Shown here: positions 5,962-7,279 of the stretch, piece after piece
Position numbering within the stretch: the stretch's first letter is position 1
How the letters are laid out: each line of letters begins with the position of its first letter
NCBI GenBank assembly: GCA_041581335.1
Contig: JBFIDG010000110.1
Location: 1 to 7,279, forward strand
From: JBFGSX01 sp041581335
Lineage (GTDB): Archaea; Thermoplasmatota; E2; JACPAO01; JAHFTW01
Direction of reading: 5' to 3'
Length of the DNA stretch: 7,279 nt
Notes under the pieces: generated by a model
The model's input: only the letters and a program-made list of their open reading frames with translations
What the model was told of the DNA's origin: nothing
The model's database searches: none
Position numbers and translations under genes: made by a program

Positions 5962-7278
5962 TCAGCTCACGATCACTTGGGCGACCATGCCTTTCCATTC
6001 CCCCTCTTGCTGCGCGGCGTGGGGCTTGCAGTAGATCTTGTAGGTGCCCGGCGTGTCGAAGGTGTAGGACCAACTCCGGCCGGCGTTGATGTTGCCCGAG
6101 TCGAAGGCGCCGGCCGCGTCAGTGACCGTGTGGAACGCGCTGTCCTTGTTCACCCAGGTCACCTTGGTGCCCGCCGCGATCTCCAGCGTCTCATCGACGA
6201 ACTTGTAGCCCTCCATCCGGCTCGTCACGCGCGGCGCCGCTGCGGGGGCGGGTTCGGCGGGGGCAGGTTCCGCTTCAGGAGCGGCTTCGTCGTGGGCGTG
6301 GTCGGCGTTTGGGGCGGCCACATCGCCTTGGGCCGCCGCCAGCAGCGTCGGCACCAGGCCCACGAGTTGGTCCACGTATTGTTGCCCGACGACGAGCGCC
6401 GTCAACATGCCCCGGGGGTACGCGCCGAACCCGGAACCGTCACTGCCCGCGGTCACCCGAGGCACGACGTGGTCATGCATCAACCAGATGCCTTCGCGGT
6501 CCGCTTTGAAGTCCAGGACCACGCTCTGGCCGGGCGCGATCTCGCGCACATCGGTCGGCACCGCATGCTTCGGTCCGGCGACGCCCTCCCAGCTGTCGGG
6601 AGTGTACCCGTGCACGTGCATGGCATGCCATTCGTAGCCGGCGTTGACCATGTGGATGCGCACGTGATCACCCTTGTCAGCGATGATGGGCTGGGTCAGC
6701 GGGAACGATTTGCCGCTGATGGTGAAGAAGTTGTACGCCGGGATGTTGCCGACGAAGGCGGGTTCATCGCTGATGCGCCACTCGTCAAGGACCGCGACAT
6801 ACTCGACGTCCGGGTGCGGCTCGCTGCGGTCATGCACGATGAACGCGCCATACATGCCCATGTCCATGTGCGTCGGCGTGTCGAAATGGCAGTGATAGAT
6901 GAACGTCCCAGCAGGCTCGGCTTTCCAGCGGATGGTCTCGGTCTCGCCGGCCTCTGCCACCATGGACCCACCCAGGGCGCCGTTGCCGTGCATGTCCATG
7001 GCATAAGGATGCCAGCCATGGAAGTGGACCGTGTGGGGGATGGTGTGGTCGTTGCGGAACGCCAACACGATGGTGTCGCCTTCATTGACGTGGATCGTCG
7101 GTCCCGGCACGCCGCAGGCCTCGCCGTGTACTGGTTCAACGCCGTCGCCTTCGGCGCAGAACGCCCAGACGGGCGTCGTGACGCCGGGGTGGATCTCCCA
7201 GTCGATCGCCTCCACCCACATGGTGATGTGGCGTGTGCGGGGTTGGACTTCGTCCGAGACGATGCCTGCGCAGCCGGC
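5962..7278 (-). CDS. Two-domain multicopper oxidase fused to a plastocyanin domain, lipoprotein (5' end outside window)
   Basis: Numbered from the ATG at 7221, but the frame continues to the right edge with conserved sequence (RHITMWVEAIDWEI) and no start codon, so that ATG is internal. The first three visible residues are A-G-C (Cys codon 7272-7270), fitting the end of a lipobox whose signal peptide lies outside. Cupredoxin domain 1 (about 1-131) carries type 1 copper ligands H63, C111, H118, M123 and the cluster His pairs H66/H68 and H110/H112. Domain 2 (about 137-283) has H202/H204 and H249/H251 but no Cys. That gives one type 1 site and a full eight-His trinuclear cluster, the pattern of type C two-domain laccases (type 1 in domain 1). 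An Ala/Glu/Pro/His linker (about 297-331) leads to a plastocyanin/halocyanin-like domain (336-419) with H364, C398, H401, M412. Expected role: extracellular oxidation of a substrate or Cu(I)/Fe(II)/Mn(II) with O2 reduced to water. A copper nitrite reductase is less likely because the full cluster is present. Confidence 0.9.
   Translation of the reverse strand, partial: AGCAGIVSDEVQPRTRHITMWVEAIDWEIHPGVTTPVWAFCAEGDGVEPVHGEACGVPGPTIHVNEGDTIVLAFRNDHTIPHTVHFHGWHPYAMDMHGNGALGGSMVAEAGETETIRWKAEPAGTFIYHCHFDTPTHMDMGMYGAFIVHDRSEPHPDVEYVAVLDEWRISDEPAFVGNIPAYNFFTISGKSFPLTQPIIADKGDHVRIHMVNAGYEWHAMHVHGYTPDSWEGVAGPKHAVPTDVREIAPGQSVVLDFKADREGIWLMHDHVVPRVTAGSDGSGFGAYPRGMLTALVVGQQYVDQLVGLVPTLLAAAQGDVAAPNADHAHDEAAPEAEPAPAEPAPAAAPRVTSRMEGYKFVDETLEIAAGTKVTWVNKDSAFHTVTDAAGAFDSGNINAGRSWSYTFDTPGTYKIYCKPHAAQQEGEWKGMVAQVIVS
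6242..6271. repeat. 15-base tandem repeat in the oxidase linker
   Basis: Two adjacent 15-base units (6242-6256 and 6257-6271) match at 13 of 15 positions. On the minus strand they encode the pentapeptide EPAPA twice, inside the flexible linker between the oxidase core and the plastocyanin domain. This looks like a linker grown by in-frame duplication; copy number may differ between strains. Confidence 0.65.
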
Positions 7279-7279
7279 C

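Noticed and set aside
5912..6073. Longer YgaP-like start at 6073
   Set aside because: The extension overlaps the oxidase C-terminus and is His/Arg-rich; the family motif begins at the ATG at 5911.

Overview
This GC-rich window from an unnamed prokaryote is densely packed: seven protein genes fill almost all of it, with no RNA genes, mobile elements or CRISPR array visible. The layout and gene content suggest a free-living heterotroph, more likely an archaeon than a bacterium. None of the five gene starts inside the window has a convincing Shine-Dalgarno sequence, GTG starts are common, and exported proteins are lipobox-anchored cupredoxins and phosphatases. I cannot fix the lineage from the sequence; a high-GC Thermoplasmatota-like or haloarchaea-like archaeon is a guess only.

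Plus strand, 2-4637: a polytopic membrane protein cut by the left edge; after 109 bases, a short fumarylacetoacetate hydrolase (FAH)-fold protein whose expected metal ligands are missing; 25 bases later, homogentisate 1,2-dioxygenase, the ring-cleaving enzyme of tyrosine/phenylalanine catabolism; and, overlapping its stop codon by four bases (GTGA), an SNF2-family ATPase of the SMARCAL1-like type. The dioxygenase and the FAH-like gene fit one aromatic degradation pathway. The helicase has no obvious pathway link but is arranged for translational coupling.

Minus strand, 7278-4639: three genes read right to left. The first is a lipoprotein two-domain multicopper oxidase fused to a C-terminal plastocyanin-like domain, cut by the right edge just at its lipobox. 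Next is a 74-residue YgaP-type (DUF2892) membrane protein, then a lipoprotein purple-acid-phosphatase-like metallophosphoesterase. Both enzymes should sit on the outside of the cytoplasmic membrane, so this looks like a cell-surface oxidation and phosphate-release cluster. The helicase and phosphatase converge with a single base between their stop codons.

The best leads are the apparently dead FAH paralogue beside the dioxygenase, the oxidase-plastocyanin fusion with a complete copper-ligand set, and the dioxygenase-helicase coupling. I found no clear evidence for a wholly new multi-gene system.
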